Shown one piece after another: positions 14,704-16,181 of a DNA stretch of 16,181 nt. A model generated the notes under the pieces. That model saw only the letters and a program-made list of their open reading frames with translations, made no database searches and was not told where the DNA came from. This DNA comes from Parabacteroides sp. (GTDB lineage: Bacteria; Bacteroidota; Bacteroidia; Bacteroidales; Tannerellaceae). Numbering within the stretch: position 1 is the first letter of the stretch; the number at the start of each line of letters is the position of its first letter. The stretch covers positions 1-16,181 of the forward strand of contig DXRF01000039.1 in assembly GCA_019411205.1 (NCBI GenBank), read 5' to 3'. The translations under genes and the position numbers were made by a program.

Positions 14704-16119
14704 CTATTCTTCGAACTCCTCCGGCAAGTTCACCAGATAGAGCCGGTGGGTCGCACGTGTAAAGGCGGTGTAAAGCCAGCGGTAGAAGTCTTCTCCAAGC
14801 ATTTCTTCCGTGATGTAGCCGATGTCCAGAAAGACATTCATCCACTGGCCACCCTGCGCTTTGTGGCAGGTGACGGCGTAGGCGAATTTGACTTGCAGGA
14901 CGTTGTAGTGGGGGTCGGCTTTCATCTTTTTCATCTTCCCCGCTTTTGTCGGGACATCGTCGTAATCTTCGAGGATGGTATAGAAAAGCTTGTCATTGAG
15001 TTCTTTCGGCAGTGCGGGGGCATCTGTCTGCAAGGTATCGAGAAGAATCTTGACATCCGTTTCAAGATCGTAGTCCTGAAAACGGACCGATACGCCGGCA
15101 AAACGGAAACCGTAGAGCTCGTAAGTCCTTCGTACACGCAGCACTTGTATGATCTCACCGTTTGCAATGAAGTCCATCTCTTTATTGCCGGCCGTCCAGA
15201 AGTAGTTATTCTTGGCAATCATCAGCCGGTCGCCGGACGAAAGCTCTTCTTCCCGGTATAGGATGCGGTTGCGGATACCATTATTATACAGGGTAGCCCG
15301 CTTATTGGAGCGAGAAATGATCATGGTTTCTTCGATCCCGTCCCGGCTGTAGGCCGAGGAGATTTCTTCGATCAGTTCATCTCCGTTTACCTTTCTGAAG
15401 TCGGTGAAGCCTTTCAGCCTTAGTTTGGGGAAAATCTCGACCGTCTCGTTTCGTAAGGCGTCCCGGAGGCGGGTGGCATTGAACAGTATCCCGGAGTCTT
15501 CGCTTTGGCGGACCACCTGGGTGAGGGTGATTTCCTGTACCTTTAAATTATATCCCCGCAGTATTTCCGGATTGAGGGCCGGGCTTTCGGTTTGCATGAC
15601 GGGAGGTAACTGTGCCACATCGCCCATCAGGACCAGGCGGCAGTTTTCTCCGGAATAGACATATTGGATCAGGTCGTCCAGCAGGCGTCCGGTGCCAAAA
15701 ACGAACGAGTCCAGTCCCTCATTGGCTATCATGGAGGCTTCGTCTACAATAAACAACGTATCTTTATGCAAGTTGTCTGCCGGATGAAAACCTGTCGGTT
15801 CGTTTGAAAAGGCTTTCTGGCGATAGATCTTCTTGTGTATCGTAAACGCTTTCTGTTCGGCATAGCCGGAAAATACCTTTGCCGCCCGTCCGGTCGGGGC
15901 GAGCAGAATGCTTTTCTGTTTTAGCTCTGCCATTGTTTTTACCAAGGCTCCGACCAAGGATGTTTTACCGGTTCCTGCGTATCCTTTCAGCAATAAAAGC
16001 GAATCCGGTTCTTCCGAAAGAAGGAAATCGGATAGGAGATTTAATGCTAAAACCTGGTCTTCGGTCGGATCATATGGAAAATTTTGTGTAATTTGGCGGC
16101 TTAAATAACTATTTATCAT
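14704..16119 (-). CDS. RecD-like SF1 DNA helicase / AAA ATPase
   Basis: This is a 471-residue superfamily 1B helicase of the RecD2/viral-helicase type (UvrD_C_2-like C-terminus), predicted to unwind DNA 5'-3' with ATP. Motifs visible in order are Walker A GYAGTGKTS (46-54), motif Ia APTGRAA (74-80), Walker B VDEASM (125-130), motif III GDVAQLPP (166-173), a motif IV-like VVRQSEDSGIL (202-212), motif V AYAVTCHKAQGGQW (413-426) and motif VI WLYTAFTRATHRLYLV (448-463). It is shorter than full RecD2 and lacks RecB/RecC partners nearby, so it probably acts alone. Its start follows an A/T-rich leader, and a weak box (TACCTTTA, 16143-16150) lies upstream. No terminator is obvious after its stop. Confidence 0.92.
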   Translation of the reverse strand: MINSYLSRQITQNFPYDPTEDQVLALNLLSDFLLSEEPDSLLLLKGYAGTGKTSLVGALVKTMAELKQKSILLAPTGRAAKVFSGYAEQKAFTIHKKIYRQKAFSNEPTGFHPADNLHKDTLFIVDEASMIANEGLDSFVFGTGRLLDDLIQYVYSGENCRLVLMGDVAQLPPVMQTESPALNPEILRGYNLKVQEITLTQVVRQSEDSGILFNATRLRDALRNETVEIFPKLRLKGFTDFRKVNGDELIEEISSAYSRDGIEETMIISRSNKRATLYNNGIRNRILYREEELSSGDRLMIAKNNYFWTAGNKEMDFIANGEIIQVLRVRRTYELYGFRFAGVSVRFQDYDLETDVKILLDTLQTDAPALPKELNDKLFYTILEDYDDVPTKAGKMKKMKADPHYNVLQVKFAYAVTCHKAQGGQWMNVFLDIGYITEEMLGEDFYRWLYTAFTRATHRLYLVNLPEEFEE

Positions 16120-16142
16120 TTTGATTGTAATAATTTTCGCGA

Positions 16143-16150
16143 TAAAGGTA
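16143..16150 (-). promoter_or_regulatory. Possible -7 box for the RecD-like helicase
   Basis: The minus strand reads TACCTTTA, one base off the TAnnTTTG consensus, 23 bp before the helicase start codon. No clear TTTG -33 box is visible. Confidence 0.3.
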
Positions 16151-16170
16151 GTGTATTAAATATTCTTTTT

Positions 16171-16178
16171 TAAATTTG
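16171..16178 (+). promoter_or_regulatory. -7 box for a divergent gene beyond the window
   Basis: TAAATTTG is a full match to the -7 consensus and points out of the right edge, divergent to the helicase gene. The gene it would serve is not in view. Confidence 0.4.
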
Positions 16179-16181
16179 CCG

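Noticed and set aside
14633..14845. 70-codon minus-strand open frame overlapping the helicase 3' end
   Set aside because: It mostly overlaps the helicase in another frame and shows no family features or start signal.

Overview
The window looks like core chromosome of a Bacteroidales bacterium, most likely Parabacteroides or a close relative. The evidence is several perfect or near-perfect Bacteroidota -7 promoter boxes (TAnnTTTG), A-rich leaders without Shine-Dalgarno sites, Bacteroidota lipoprotein signals, and families typical of the order (DUF4924, a Cbp1-like lipoprotein, a large periplasmic S9 peptidase, a GH20 lipoprotein). The genus is an inference. I saw no rRNA, tRNA, CRISPR array, insertion sequence or phage gene.

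Layout. (1) 1-6448, minus strand: an MBL-fold hydrolase, then a Dabb-domain lipoprotein and a GH20 beta-hexosaminidase lipoprotein (36 bp apart, probable operon), then an exported S9 prolyl-oligopeptidase-like enzyme ending at a strong terminator. These look like envelope or nutrient-scavenging functions. No SusC/SusD pair is present, so this is not a classical polysaccharide utilization locus. (2) 6449-11068, plus strand: a compact five-gene run made of a degenerate two-domain Mpl/Mur-ligase-like protein, DUF4924 (ATGA overlap), dTDP-4-dehydrorhamnose reductase, peptide chain release factor 3 and a small outer-membrane beta-barrel protein, closed by a hairpin terminator. The divergent promoters for regions 1 and 2 lie in the 98 bp between 6448 and 6547. 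(3) 11078-16119, minus strand: a RecD-like SF1 helicase, a 446-bp gene-free stretch, a Pro/Glu-rich cytoplasmic protein of unknown function, RsmI, a coiled-coil Cbp1-like lipoprotein and a YjjG-type HAD nucleotidase. The last three are tightly packed. A perfect -7 box at the right edge points to a divergent gene beyond the window.

Most coding content is ordinary. The most unusual signals are non-coding. Two degenerate arrays (5495-5616 and 14469-14578) each repeat at exactly 22 bp, and their units are partial dyads with A/T-rich cores. There is a perfect 28-bp inverted repeat with a 14-nt loop between the GH20 and S9 genes, and a 7-bp AATTGAC array before rsmI. Among the proteins, the Mpl-like one stands out: it keeps a recognisable N-terminal and central ligase scaffold, but its P-loop is altered, its GEHN-type motif is missing and its C-terminal ligase domain is absent. 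It overlaps the start of the DUF4924 gene.
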